A stretch of 64,000 bases of DNA from Salinisphaera sp. Q1T1-3 (GTDB lineage Bacteria; Pseudomonadota; Gammaproteobacteria; Nevskiales; Salinisphaeraceae): positions 124,001 through 188,000 of the forward strand of contig NZ_QZWD01000008.1 of the NCBI RefSeq assembly GCF_003602005.1, in the 5' to 3' direction. Below, in pieces: positions 18,627-26,814 of this stretch (position 1 is its first letter; each line of letters begins with the position of its first letter). The notes beneath the pieces were generated by a model. It was not told the origin of the DNA. It made no database searches and was given only the letters and a program-made list of their open reading frames with translations. The position numbers were made by a program, and so were the translations under genes.

Positions 18627-20119
18627 TCACGCATTTCTTCAACCAGATGCCGGCGCTCGTGGTGGTCGTGCCCATGCTGGCTGCCCCGCTGGTCGTGCTG
18701 GCCCATCGGCAGTGGGCGGCCTGGCTGATCTTCGTCGGCGCCTGCTGGGCGATCTTCGGCATGGCCTTTCTGTTGTTCGTCGAAGCCAAGATCGCGGGCC
18801 AGGTCAGCTATGCGGTCGGCGGCTGGGCGCCGCCGTTCGGGATTCAGCTGGTCATCGACCCGTTCAACGCGCTGGTCCTGCTGCTCGTGACCGGCGTGGC
18901 CGCGCTCACCTCGCTCTATGCGCGAGCGAGCATCGCGGCTGAAATCGTCGCCGAACGCGGTTATCTGGTCTATGCCCTGCTGTTACTGTGCATCGCCGGC
19001 CTGGTGGGCATCACGATCACCGGAGATGCCTTCAATCTGTTCGTCTTTCTCGAGATTTCGTCGCTTTCGTCCTATGCGCTGATCGCGATGGGCCCGAAAC
19101 GACGGGCACTGCTCTCGGCGTTTCAGTATCTGATCATGGGCACGGTCGGCGGCACGTTCCTGCTGATCGGCATCGGACTGGTCTTCATGATGACCGGTAC
19201 CCTCAATATGGCCGATCTGGCGTCGCGGCTGCCGCCGGTCGCCGATACCCACACGGTTCAGGCAGCCCTGGCCTTTATCGTCGTGGGCCTGAGCTTGAAG
19301 GCCGCGCTCTTTCCGCTGCACGTCTGGCTGCCAAACGCCTATACCTATGCGCCGTCGGTCGTTTCCGCCTTCATTTCGGCAACGGCGACCAAGGTGGCAG
19401 TCTATGCCGTGTTCCGTTTCGTGTTCACGGTCTTCGGCGTCGACTACGCCTTCGGCACGCTGCCGCTGGGCGAGGTGCTGCTGGTGCTGTCGGCGATCGC
19501 CATGATCGCGGCATCCCTGGCTGCTATCTTCCAGACCGATGTGAAACGCCTGCTGGCCTGGTCCAGCATCGCGCAGATGGGTTATATCGTGGCCGGCTTC
19601 GCACTGGCCACGCCGGACGGCATCTCTGCCGGTCTGGTGCACCTGCTCAATCACGGGCTGATCAAGGGCGCCCTGTTCATGGCTGTCGGCGCGCTGTTCT
19701 GGCGGCTGCGCGGCTCCTCGATCAACGACCTAGCCGGCATGGGGCGCGCCATGCCGGTGACTTCGGCCGCCTTCGTCGTGGGCGGTCTGAGCCTGATCGG
19801 GGTGCCGGCGACAGCCGGCTTCATCAGCAAATGGGTCCTGTTGTCGGCCCTGTTCGAAGCACATCGCTATCTGCTCGTCGCCATGCTGCTGCTGGCCTCG
19901 CTGTTGTCGATCATCTATGTGGGCCGCGTGATCGAGGCCCTGTATTTTCGCGCGCGCCCGGATGACGTGACCGAGCACGCCCACGGTGAGGCACCGCTCG
20001 GCATGCAGTTGGCAACCTGGGCGCTGATCGCAGCCAACATCGCGATCGGGCTGCACGCGACACCGGAACTCGGGGCCGCGCAGCGCGCCGCTGCCGGCCT
20101 GATGGGAGGTGGCACATGA
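18623..20119 (+). CDS. mnhD: Antiporter subunit D, first copy (MnhD/MrpD, NuoN/M/L family)
   Basis: 498 aa, about 14 membrane helices. Channel residues of the NuoL/M/N family are present: Glu in FVFLEISSLSSYALIA (TM5), Lys in LKAALFPLHVWLPNAY (TM7), Lys/His in HLLNHGLIKGALFM. Overlaps the second D gene by 4 bp. Confidence 0.93.
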   Translation: MITHFFNQMPALVVVVPMLAAPLVVLAHRQWAAWLIFVGACWAIFGMAFLLFVEAKIAGQVSYAVGGWAPPFGIQLVIDPFNALVLLLVTGVAALTSLYARASIAAEIVAERGYLVYALLLLCIAGLVGITITGDAFNLFVFLEISSLSSYALIAMGPKRRALLSAFQYLIMGTVGGTFLLIGIGLVFMMTGTLNMADLASRLPPVADTHTVQAALAFIVVGLSLKAALFPLHVWLPNAYTYAPSVVSAFISATATKVAVYAVFRFVFTVFGVDYAFGTLPLGEVLLVLSAIAMIAASLAAIFQTDVKRLLAWSSIAQMGYIVAGFALATPDGISAGLVHLLNHGLIKGALFMAVGALFWRLRGSSINDLAGMGRAMPVTSAAFVVGGLSLIGVPATAGFISKWVLLSALFEAHRYLLVAMLLLASLLSIIYVGRVIEALYFRARPDDVTEHAHGEAPLGMQLATWALIAANIAIGLHATPELGAAQRAAAGLMGGGT

Positions 20120-21582
20120 GCGGTTGGTGGCTGGTCGCGCTGGTGGCCTGGCCGGCGCTGATGGCGGCGCCGATCGTAGCCTGTGGGCGCTGGCCCAACC
20201 TGCGCGAGACGCTGAGCGTGATCACCGGCCTGGTCCTGCTGGCCGGCGTCATTCTCCAGATCGGGCCCCTCGTCGACGGCGGGCGCCCGGATATCCTGTT
20301 GTTCTCGATCCTGCCCGGGCTCGATCTGCATTTCGCGCTCGAGCCACTCGGCCTGATCTTCGCCCTGGTCGCCGCCGGGCTCTGGCCGTTGACCACGATC
20401 TATGCAGCCGGCTACATGCGCGGCAACCGCGAGCCGGACCAGACCCGTTTCTTCGTGTGCTTCGCGCTGGCGATCTCGGCGGCCATCGGCATGGCCATGG
20501 CGGGCAATCTCGTCACGCTGTTCGTCTTCTACGAGATGATGACGCTGGTGACCTATCCGCTGGTCACCCATCACGGCGATGCCGAGTCGCGCGAAGGCGG
20601 GCGCACCTATATCGGCCTTTTGATGACGACATCGATCGGCTTCTTCCTGCCGGCCATCGTCATCACCTGGCTGATCTCGGGCACTACCGATTTCACCGCC
20701 GGTGGCATTCTGGCCGGTACCGGCATCGGCAGCGTCGGCGCCATGGGCCTGTATGCCCTGTTCATCTACGGCATCGGCAAAGCCGCGGTGATGCCGGTCC
20801 ATCGCTGGCTGCCGGCGGCCATGGTCGCCCCCACTCCAGTCTCGGCGCTGCTGCATGCCGTGGCCGTGGTCAAGGCCGGCGTGTTCGCTGTCCTCAAGAT
20901 CACGGTCTATGTCTTCGGGCTGGATTTCGCCTATCAGACCAGTGCGACTGCGCCTTTCCTCTGGCTGGCCTCGTTCACGATCATCGCGGCTTCCGCGGTC
21001 GCGATCTATTGCGACAACCTCAAGAAACGGCTGGCCTATTCCACGATCGGCCAGCTGTCCTACATCGTGCTCGGCAGCGCGATGGCCTCGAAGCTGGGGG
21101 CGGTCTCGGGCAGCCTGCATATCGTCACGCATGCCTTCGGCAAGATCACGCTGTTCTTCTGTGCCGGCGCGATCTATACCGCCTGTCATCGCAAGTACGT
21201 CTCCGAACTCAACGGACTCGGGCGTGCCATGCCGCTCACCTTCACGGCATTCACCATCGCCGCGCTGTCGTTGATCGGGCTGCCGCCGATGGCCGGCGCC
21301 TGGAGCAAGTGGTATCTGATGTCCGGCTCGGCCGGCGTCGAGGAATATGCGCTGCTGGGCGTGCTCGCGCTTTCCTCGCTGCTCAATATCGTCTACCTGC
21401 TCGATATTCCGGCGCGGGCTTTCTTCCTGCCCGGTGATGCCGAGACGCCGAAGGGCATCGCCGAAGCACCGGCGGCCTGCGTGATTCCGTTGTGCATCAC
21501 GGCCGCCGGATGCATCGCGTTGTTCTTCCTCGCGCATCCGATCATCGATTTCGTCGGCACCGCCCTGGGAGGCCCGGCATGA
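20116..21582 (+). CDS. Antiporter subunit D-like, second copy (NuoN/M/L family)
   Basis: 488 aa. Same family as the previous gene but clearly diverged: FVFYEMMTLVTYPLVTHHG (TM5 Glu), IGKAAVMPVHRWLPAAMVAP (TM7 Lys), HIVTHAFGKITLFFCAGA. A second proton-pumping-type subunit. Its stop overlaps the start of the next small gene (ATGA). Confidence 0.9.
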   Translation: MSGWWLVALVAWPALMAAPIVACGRWPNLRETLSVITGLVLLAGVILQIGPLVDGGRPDILLFSILPGLDLHFALEPLGLIFALVAAGLWPLTTIYAAGYMRGNREPDQTRFFVCFALAISAAIGMAMAGNLVTLFVFYEMMTLVTYPLVTHHGDAESREGGRTYIGLLMTTSIGFFLPAIVITWLISGTTDFTAGGILAGTGIGSVGAMGLYALFIYGIGKAAVMPVHRWLPAAMVAPTPVSALLHAVAVVKAGVFAVLKITVYVFGLDFAYQTSATAPFLWLASFTIIAASAVAIYCDNLKKRLAYSTIGQLSYIVLGSAMASKLGAVSGSLHIVTHAFGKITLFFCAGAIYTACHRKYVSELNGLGRAMPLTFTAFTIAALSLIGLPPMAGAWSKWYLMSGSAGVEEYALLGVLALSSLLNIVYLLDIPARAFFLPGDAETPKGIAEAPAACVIPLCITAAGCIALFFLAHPIIDFVGTALGGPA

Positions 21583-21881
21583 GTCGTCCCCCCGTCAATA
21601 CACCGCGGCTGCTGTCCGAGCGCGCCGCCCGGATCCCCGCCGCGGCCCTGCTCGCGGTGTGTCTGATGCTGGTGGGCGCGGAATTCGCCTACGAAAAACA
21701 TCCGTATTTCGGCTTCGACGGTTTCTTCGGCTTCTATGCGCTCGTCGGGTTCGCCACCGTGATCGTCGCCGTGCTGCTTGCTCGTCTCTTGCGCCCGATG
21801 ATCGGGCGGCACGAAAACCACTACGGCGAGGCCGATCCGGGGATCGCCGAGCTCGACTCCGAGGGACCGACCGATGAGTGA
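21579..21881 (+). CDS. Small membrane protein of the antiporter operon, unknown function
   Basis: 100 aa. Two hydrophobic helices (IPAAALLAVCLMLVGAEFAY and FYALVGFATVIVAVLLARLL) joined by a Tyr/Phe/Gly-rich turn (YEKHPYFGFDGFFGF), and an acidic C-terminus. It overlaps both neighbours (4 and 8 bp), so it is made with the complex and is likely a subunit or assembly factor. I do not recognise it as any standard Mrp subunit. Confidence 0.75.
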   Translation: MSRPPVNTPRLLSERAARIPAAALLAVCLMLVGAEFAYEKHPYFGFDGFFGFYALVGFATVIVAVLLARLLRPMIGRHENHYGEADPGIAELDSEGPTDE

Positions 21882-23577
21882 TTGGCTCGGTCAGGCGATC
21901 GCGAGCCCCGCACTGGCGCTCTTCTTTGCGGCACTCCTGGTGGCCGTGACACCACGCCTGCTGCACGGGCTGTGGCTGGTCGGTGTGCCCGCAGCGGCCC
22001 TGGCACTGCTGTTCGCCCTGCCCGAGGGTATGCACGGTACGGTCTCCATGTTCGGCCACGAACTGAGCACCCTGCGCGTGGACGGCCTGTCGCGACTCTG
22101 GGGCGCGATCTTTCTGCTCTCGGCTGCCTTGACCGGGTTGTACGGTCTCAACGTCAAGGACCGGCTCCAGCACGTCGCGAGTCTGCTCTACGCCGGCAGC
22201 GCAGTCGGCGCGGTTCTGGCCGGCGATCTGGTCACGCTGTTCCTGTTCTGGGAAGGCACGGCGATCTCGTCGGTGTTTCTGATCTGGGCACGGCGTACCG
22301 TGCGGGCGCATATCGTCGGCGTGCGATACCTGATCATCCAGGTGATTTCGGGCCTGCTGCTGATGGTGGGCACAATCATCCACCAGCGCGCCACGGGCTC
22401 GATCGCCTTCAACACGCTCGGACTGGATTCGGCCGGCGGCTGGCTGATCTTCCTGTCATTCGGCATCAAGGCCGGGTTTCCGCTGCTGCACAACTGGATT
22501 CAGGACGCCTACCCGGAAGCCACGGTCTACGGCACGGTGGTCCTGTCCATCTTTACCACCAAGCTGGCGATCTATGCGCTGGCGCGCGGTTTCGCTGGCA
22601 CCGATCTGCTGATTCCGATCGGCGCCGTGATGACGATCTTTCCGCTCATCTTCGCGCTCATCGAGAACGATCTGCGACGGGTACTGGCCTACTGTCTGAA
22701 CAACCAGCTGGGCTTCATGGTCGTGGCGATCGGTATCGGCACACCGCTCGCCCTGAACGGCGCGGCCGCCCACGCGGTGGCACACATTCTCTACAAGGGA
22801 CTACTGTTCATGACCATGGGCGCGGTGCTCTACCGCGTGGGCACGGTCAAGGCCAGTCAGCTCGGCGGGCTGTACCGAAGCATGCCTGCCACGACCGTGT
22901 TCTGCATCGTTGGCGCCATGGCCAGTTCCGCCGTGCCACTGTTTTCGGCATTCGTCAGCAAATCCATGATTCAGGGCGCGCTGGGCTACGAACACATGGC
23001 TGTCGTGTGGGTGGTGTTGCTGGTCGCCGCCGGCCTCGGTGCGATCGTACCCGGCATCAAGGTGCCGTTCTTCGCGTTCTTCCATCGGGACCGCGGCTAT
23101 CGCGTCAAGGAAGCCCCGTTCAATATGCAGCTGGCGATGGGCGCGACCGCGCTGCTCTGTATCGCGGTTGGCGTCTTTCCCGGCGCGCTCTATGCACTGC
23201 TGCCCTACGAGGCCACCTACAACGCCTATACGCTGTCGCACGTGATCAACCAGCTGCAGCTGCTGGCGTTCGCCGCGCTTGCCTTCGTACTGCTCTATGC
23301 CGCCCGGTTGTTCCCGGCCAACGTCCGTGGGCTCAATCTCGATACGGACTGGGCCTATCGACGCGCCCTGCCTGCGCTGGTGGAGCGCTTCCGCCAGAGC
23401 TCCGTCTCGTTGCGTGCCCGGGTCATGCATGTCTTCAGCCGCAACGGATCGCGGGCCGCGGACTGGCTGGCCAGTGCTTTCGGTCTGGGGGGCGCGATGG
23501 CCCGAACATGGACGACCGGCGTGATGCTCCTGTGGGTGATCGTGCTGCTCGCGCTCTATCTGGTCATCTACTACTAG
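21874..23577 (+). CDS. Antiporter subunit D-like, third copy (NuoL/MnhA-N-like)
   Basis: 567 aa, the longest of the three. FLFWEGTAISSVFLIW (TM5 Glu), IKAGFPLLHNWIQDAYPEAT (TM7 Lys) and HILYKGLLFMTMGAVLY are conserved. The extra C-terminal part (about 450-567) has an amphipathic stretch and a final membrane helix (MLLWVIVLLALYLVIYY), recalling the lateral-helix end of NuoL/MrpA. It may fill the place of the MrpA N-terminal part. The TAG stop is the first part of repeat copy C. Confidence 0.88.
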   Translation: MSDWLGQAIASPALALFFAALLVAVTPRLLHGLWLVGVPAAALALLFALPEGMHGTVSMFGHELSTLRVDGLSRLWGAIFLLSAALTGLYGLNVKDRLQHVASLLYAGSAVGAVLAGDLVTLFLFWEGTAISSVFLIWARRTVRAHIVGVRYLIIQVISGLLLMVGTIIHQRATGSIAFNTLGLDSAGGWLIFLSFGIKAGFPLLHNWIQDAYPEATVYGTVVLSIFTTKLAIYALARGFAGTDLLIPIGAVMTIFPLIFALIENDLRRVLAYCLNNQLGFMVVAIGIGTPLALNGAAAHAVAHILYKGLLFMTMGAVLYRVGTVKASQLGGLYRSMPATTVFCIVGAMASSAVPLFSAFVSKSMIQGALGYEHMAVVWVVLLVAAGLGAIVPGIKVPFFAFFHRDRGYRVKEAPFNMQLAMGATALLCIAVGVFPGALYALLPYEATYNAYTLSHVINQLQLLAFAALAFVLLYAARLFPANVRGLNLDTDWAYRRALPALVERFRQSSVSLRARVMHVFSRNGSRAADWLASAFGLGGAMARTWTTGVMLLWVIVLLALYLVIYY

Positions 23578-23850
23578 GGCCTGTTGAGGTTTCGTGCGAG
23601 CGCCTTTTCGTCGAGAGACCACAGCGTGTCCGGCAAGGCGCGAGTTGCCGATCGTGGCGTGCCACGACCAAGGCTCGCAACGCCGCCGGGCGGGATTTGT
23701 GGCCCAACCCTTCGGGACAGGTGCTGTTGTGCGGCAATCCCGCGCTCGAGCGCGCCGGTGCCGCGTCATGCGTGCGACGCGTCTCGTCGCCCATAACCTA
23801 TTGCCGACAGCACTTGGCGCGGACTCGCCCGACACACCAACAGGCTCTGG
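23574..23850. repeat. CTAG-ended repeat, copy C
   Basis: About 277 bp, the inverse of copy D: CTAGGGCCTGTTGAGGTTTC at the left and CACCAACAGGCTCTGG at the right. Inner blocks shared with D (as complement): GCAAGGCGCGAGTTGCCGAT, the hairpin TCGTGGC-GT-GCCACGA, CCCAACCCTTCGGGAC, and a palindrome CGCGCTCGAGCGCG where D has CCAGCG...CGCTGG. The TAG of the left end is the stop codon of the last antiporter gene. It fills most of the 459-bp gap to dnaQ; the remainder (23851-24036) shows nothing I recognise. Confidence 0.82.
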
Positions 23851-24036
23851 AACACGGGGCGATTGTCGAGATTCGACAGCGCACGGCACCGGCCAGCGGT
23901 ATCACGAAGCGCCGATAGCAGGCGCTGCCCCCGGCATCGAATCGACATCGACGCGGGCCACGGGATGGGCAGAACCGGTGCCCGCCGACGCGGCATTGAC
24001 GACAGGACCGGTCCATTGCCCGGCCGACGCAGGCTT

Positions 24037-24756
24037 TCAGCTATCCAGGCCCTGCCAGAGACAGCGATCGCCGCTGGCCTTGGCCAGCATGTCGAGATAG
24101 GCCTCGTGCGCCTGGCTGTCGTCGGCCGAGAGCTGCGAGACCCGCGGGCGCACGCCACGCGCCAGATATGACGCCAGATCGGAGCCCGCGAGCGCGTTGG
24201 TTTCGTCGTCGGCGTCGGCCAGCAGCCCGATGTCGATCTGGCCACCGGTCATCCGCAGATAGACATCGGCCAGCAGCTGCGCATCGAGCAGCGCGCCGTG
24301 CAGTTCGCGGTTGGTGTTGTCGATCTCGAAACGCTTGCACAGTGCATCCAGGCTATTGCGCTGGCCCGGGAAACGCTGTCGAGCGTCCACCAGCGTATCG
24401 ATGATCGACGAGGCTTCTTCAAGCGCCACGTGGGCAGTGTTCACCTGACGCATTTCGGTGTTGAGAAACGCCAGGTCGAAAGGGGCGTTGTGGATGACCA
24501 GCTCCGCCCCGTCGAGATAAGCCGCGAGATCGGCCGCAACTTCATTGAAACGGGGCCTGCCCTCGAGGAACTCGAGCGTGATGCCATGCACATCGATGGC
24601 GCCCTGATCGATATCCCGGTCCGGGTGCAGATACAGATGCAGATCGTTACCGGTCAATCGTCGATTGACCACCTCGACACAGCCGATCTCGATGATGCGA
24701 TGGCCGTTTTCGGGTTCCATTCCCGTGGTTTCGGTATCGAGTACGATTTGTCGCAT
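24037..24756 (-). CDS. dnaQ: DNA polymerase III epsilon subunit, 3'-5' exonuclease
   Basis: 239 aa. Exonuclease motifs: DTETTGM (ExoI, about residue 7), HNAPFDLAFLNTEM (ExoII) and HGALLDAQLLADVYL (ExoIII with the catalytic His/Asp). It proofreads during replication in the Pol III core. Next to rnhA, as in many gammaproteobacteria. Confidence 0.96.
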   Translation of the reverse strand: MRQIVLDTETTGMEPENGHRIIEIGCVEVVNRRLTGNDLHLYLHPDRDIDQGAIDVHGITLEFLEGRPRFNEVAADLAAYLDGAELVIHNAPFDLAFLNTEMRQVNTAHVALEEASSIIDTLVDARQRFPGQRNSLDALCKRFEIDNTNRELHGALLDAQLLADVYLRMTGGQIDIGLLADADDETNALAGSDLASYLARGVRPRVSQLSADDSQAHEAYLDMLAKASGDRCLWQGLDS

Positions 24757-24801
24757 AACTGCTCGCCGTTCAATGGACCAACGACCCGATACCGGGGTCG
24801 G

Positions 24802-25245
24802 TCACGATGTCGTCATCTCGTCAATGCCGCGGTTGGCCAGGGCATCGGCGGCTTCGTTGCCGGGGTCGCCGGCGTGCCCTTTCACCCAGTGCCATTCGAT
24901 TTCATGACGTTGGCAGGCCGCATCCAGCGCACGCCAGAGTTCGGCGTTCTTGACCGGTTTCTTGGCGGCGGTCTTCCACCCGTTCTTCTTCCAGTTGTGC
25001 ATCCATTGTGTGATGCCCTGGCGAACGTAGGTGGAATCGGTATGCAGGTCCACGCGACACGGTCGTGACAGGGCTTCAAGCGCCTTGATGGCCGCCGTCA
25101 GCTCCATCCGGTTGTTCGTGGTGTTCGTCTCGCCGCCGCACAGCTCACGCTGGTGCTCACCATAATGCAGGAGCGCGCCCCAGCCGCCCGGGCCCGGATT
25201 GCCGCGGCAGGCGCCATCGGTATAAATCACGACCGTCTTCGTCAT
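24802..25245 (-). CDS. rnhA: Ribonuclease HI
   Basis: 147 aa. Active-site carboxylates are all present: [16 protein letters not shown] (Asp), NRMELTAAI (Glu), HTDSTYV (Asp) and [10 protein letters not shown] (Asp), with the basic handle [16 protein letters not shown]. It degrades the RNA of RNA-DNA hybrids. I chose MTKTVV at 25245 because its ATG overlaps the stop of the upstream methyltransferase gene (ATGA); MRT at 25254 is possible. Confidence 0.95.
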   Translation of the reverse strand: MTKTVVIYTDGACRGNPGPGGWGALLHYGEHQRELCGGETNTTNNRMELTAAIKALEALSRPCRVDLHTDSTYVRQGITQWMHNWKKNGWKTAAKKPVKNAELWRALDAACQRHEIEWHWVKGHAGDPGNEAADALANRGIDEMTTS

Positions 25246-25982
25246 CGTGCGCATGGTAGCCCAGAGGCGGGCGCACGCGCCAAACCGGGACGCGCCTTTC
25301 GAACCAGTAATTGCTTCCCGCCCGGCGGAACACGACGCAGTGCGCGCCGACGCGCCACGATAACGTAGCCACCGGCGGCCCAGGCAATCGGCGCCAGGCA
25401 TCGTGGACCGCGATCAGCCGACCAGCACCGCGAAAACAGCGGGAAACCGCTGCCGTAGCGTCGGCACTCGGTAGCCTCGAACTCGACCAGTCGCAGCCAG
25501 TCGATCAAGCGCGCCGCGCGCGGCGGTCGGCCACAGGGACAAAACCGATGACGTCGGCGCACAAAGACCTGCGTCAAGGCCCACCAGGACAATGGATTGA
25601 AGACCAGACACACGATCTGGCCCCGGTCGCTGAGCACCCGAGCACATTCACGAACGAGCTGATGCGGCTCGACCGTCAGTTCCAGCGCATGCCGCAGAAT
25701 CAGAACGTCGACGCTCTTGGAGGCCAGGGGCAGGCTCTGACCGTCGTAGACGAAATCGACATCCGGCCCGCCGCGCAGATCACCGTGCCACTGTCGCAAC
25801 GTCGCCCCGTTGCCGCGAGCCGCCCTCGTCGCGGCCGGCCCGAGTTCGACACAGCGATAACCGGTCAGCCGCGGCAGGATATCGGCCAGCACGACCGCCT
25901 CGCGGCGTTGCCACAGGCGCGCCGTCGGACCGTCGTGCCATCGGCGTGCCGTGTGCTTGTCATCGGCCAGTTCGCGGAACAT
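25242..25982 (-). CDS. Class I SAM-dependent methyltransferase (E. coli YafS-like position)
   Basis: 246 aa. Motif I region is [15 protein letters not shown]; later [28 protein letters not shown] contains the post-I acidic and motif II parts, then [19 protein letters not shown]. The glycine motif is weak. It lies between gloB and rnhA just as yafS does in E. coli. Substrate unknown. The frame extends to 26057, but 25982 leaves room for the gloB promoter. Confidence 0.8.
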   Translation of the reverse strand: MFRELADDKHTARRWHDGPTARLWQRREAVVLADILPRLTGYRCVELGPAATRAARGNGATLRQWHGDLRGGPDVDFVYDGQSLPLASKSVDVLILRHALELTVEPHQLVRECARVLSDRGQIVCLVFNPLSWWALTQVFVRRRHRFCPCGRPPRAARLIDWLRLVEFEATECRRYGSGFPLFSRCWSADRGPRCLAPIAWAAGGYVIVARRRALRRVPPGGKQLLVRKARPGLARAPASGLPCAR

Positions 25983-26037
25983 CACGGGCCCTGTCGAAAG
26001 AATTGATTTTGACTCAAGCCATTGGCAACATTCGACG

Positions 26038-26814
26038 ATGCTCGAGCCAAATGCCATCCCTGCCCTGTCAGATAATTATATCTGGGTCCTGTCCCAGCGC
26101 GAACGCGACGCCGTGATCGTGGTCGACCCCGGGGAGGCGGCGCCGGTCCACGACTATCTGGCCACCCACGGCGGCCAGGTGGCGGCCTATCTGATCACGC
26201 ATCATCACGGCGACCATGTCGGCGGGCTGGCGGCAATGCTCGAAACCCATCCGGCACCGGTCTACGGCCCGGCAAGCGAAGCCGATCGAATCGGCCATAT
26301 CGACCATCCCGTCGCCGGCGGCGACACGGTGACGATCGACGCACTCGGGGCCACGTTTGACGTCCTCGACGTGCCCGGCCATACACTCGGCCATATCGCT
26401 TTCGTGACGGACGGTGTGCTGTTGGCCGGCGATGCCCTGTTCCGCGGCGGCTGTGGTCGTGTCTTCGAGGGCAGTCATGCGCAGATGCAGGCCTCGCTGG
26501 CTCGACTGCGCGACCTGCCGGACGACACGCAAGTCTGTGGCGGTCATGAGTACACCCAGAAGAATCTGGCATTCGCCAGCCGTGTCGAGCCGGACAACAC
26601 GGCCATCACCGAGGTGATCGCAGCGGTCGACGCGGCGCGCCGCGAGGGCCGGCCGAGCCTGCCCGGCCGGATCGCCGAAGAGCGCCGGATCAACCCGTTT
26701 CTGCGCTGGGACGACGCGACGGTGCGCGCCTCCGCCAGCGCCCATGCCGGCCGCGACTTGAATACGCCGGCTGAAATCTTCGGAGCCCTGCGCGACTGGA
26801 AAGATGCAAGCTGA
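26038..26814 (+). CDS. gloB: Hydroxyacylglutathione hydrolase (glyoxalase II)
   Basis: 258 aa. Metallo-beta-lactamase motif LITHHHGDHVGGLAAM, then DVPGHTLGHIAFV, LLAGDALFRGGCGRVFEG and CGGHEYTQKNLAFA (metal ligands), and RINPFLR near the end, which marks glyoxalase II. It hydrolyses S-lactoylglutathione to D-lactate and glutathione in methylglyoxal detoxification. Divergent from the methyltransferase; overlaps mltD by 11 bp. Confidence 0.95.
   Translation: MLEPNAIPALSDNYIWVLSQRERDAVIVVDPGEAAPVHDYLATHGGQVAAYLITHHHGDHVGGLAAMLETHPAPVYGPASEADRIGHIDHPVAGGDTVTIDALGATFDVLDVPGHTLGHIAFVTDGVLLAGDALFRGGCGRVFEGSHAQMQASLARLRDLPDDTQVCGGHEYTQKNLAFASRVEPDNTAITEVIAAVDAARREGRPSLPGRIAEERRINPFLRWDDATVRASASAHAGRDLNTPAEIFGALRDWKDAS

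Noticed and set aside
19915-21537. 540-codon minus-strand frame over the antiporter D genes
   Set aside because: Antisense shadow; Arg/Asp/Gly/Gln-rich without domains.
24802-25401. Longer 199-codon version of rnhA
   Set aside because: The first 50 residues are out of family and overlap the methyltransferase gene; start at 25245 fits RNase HI.
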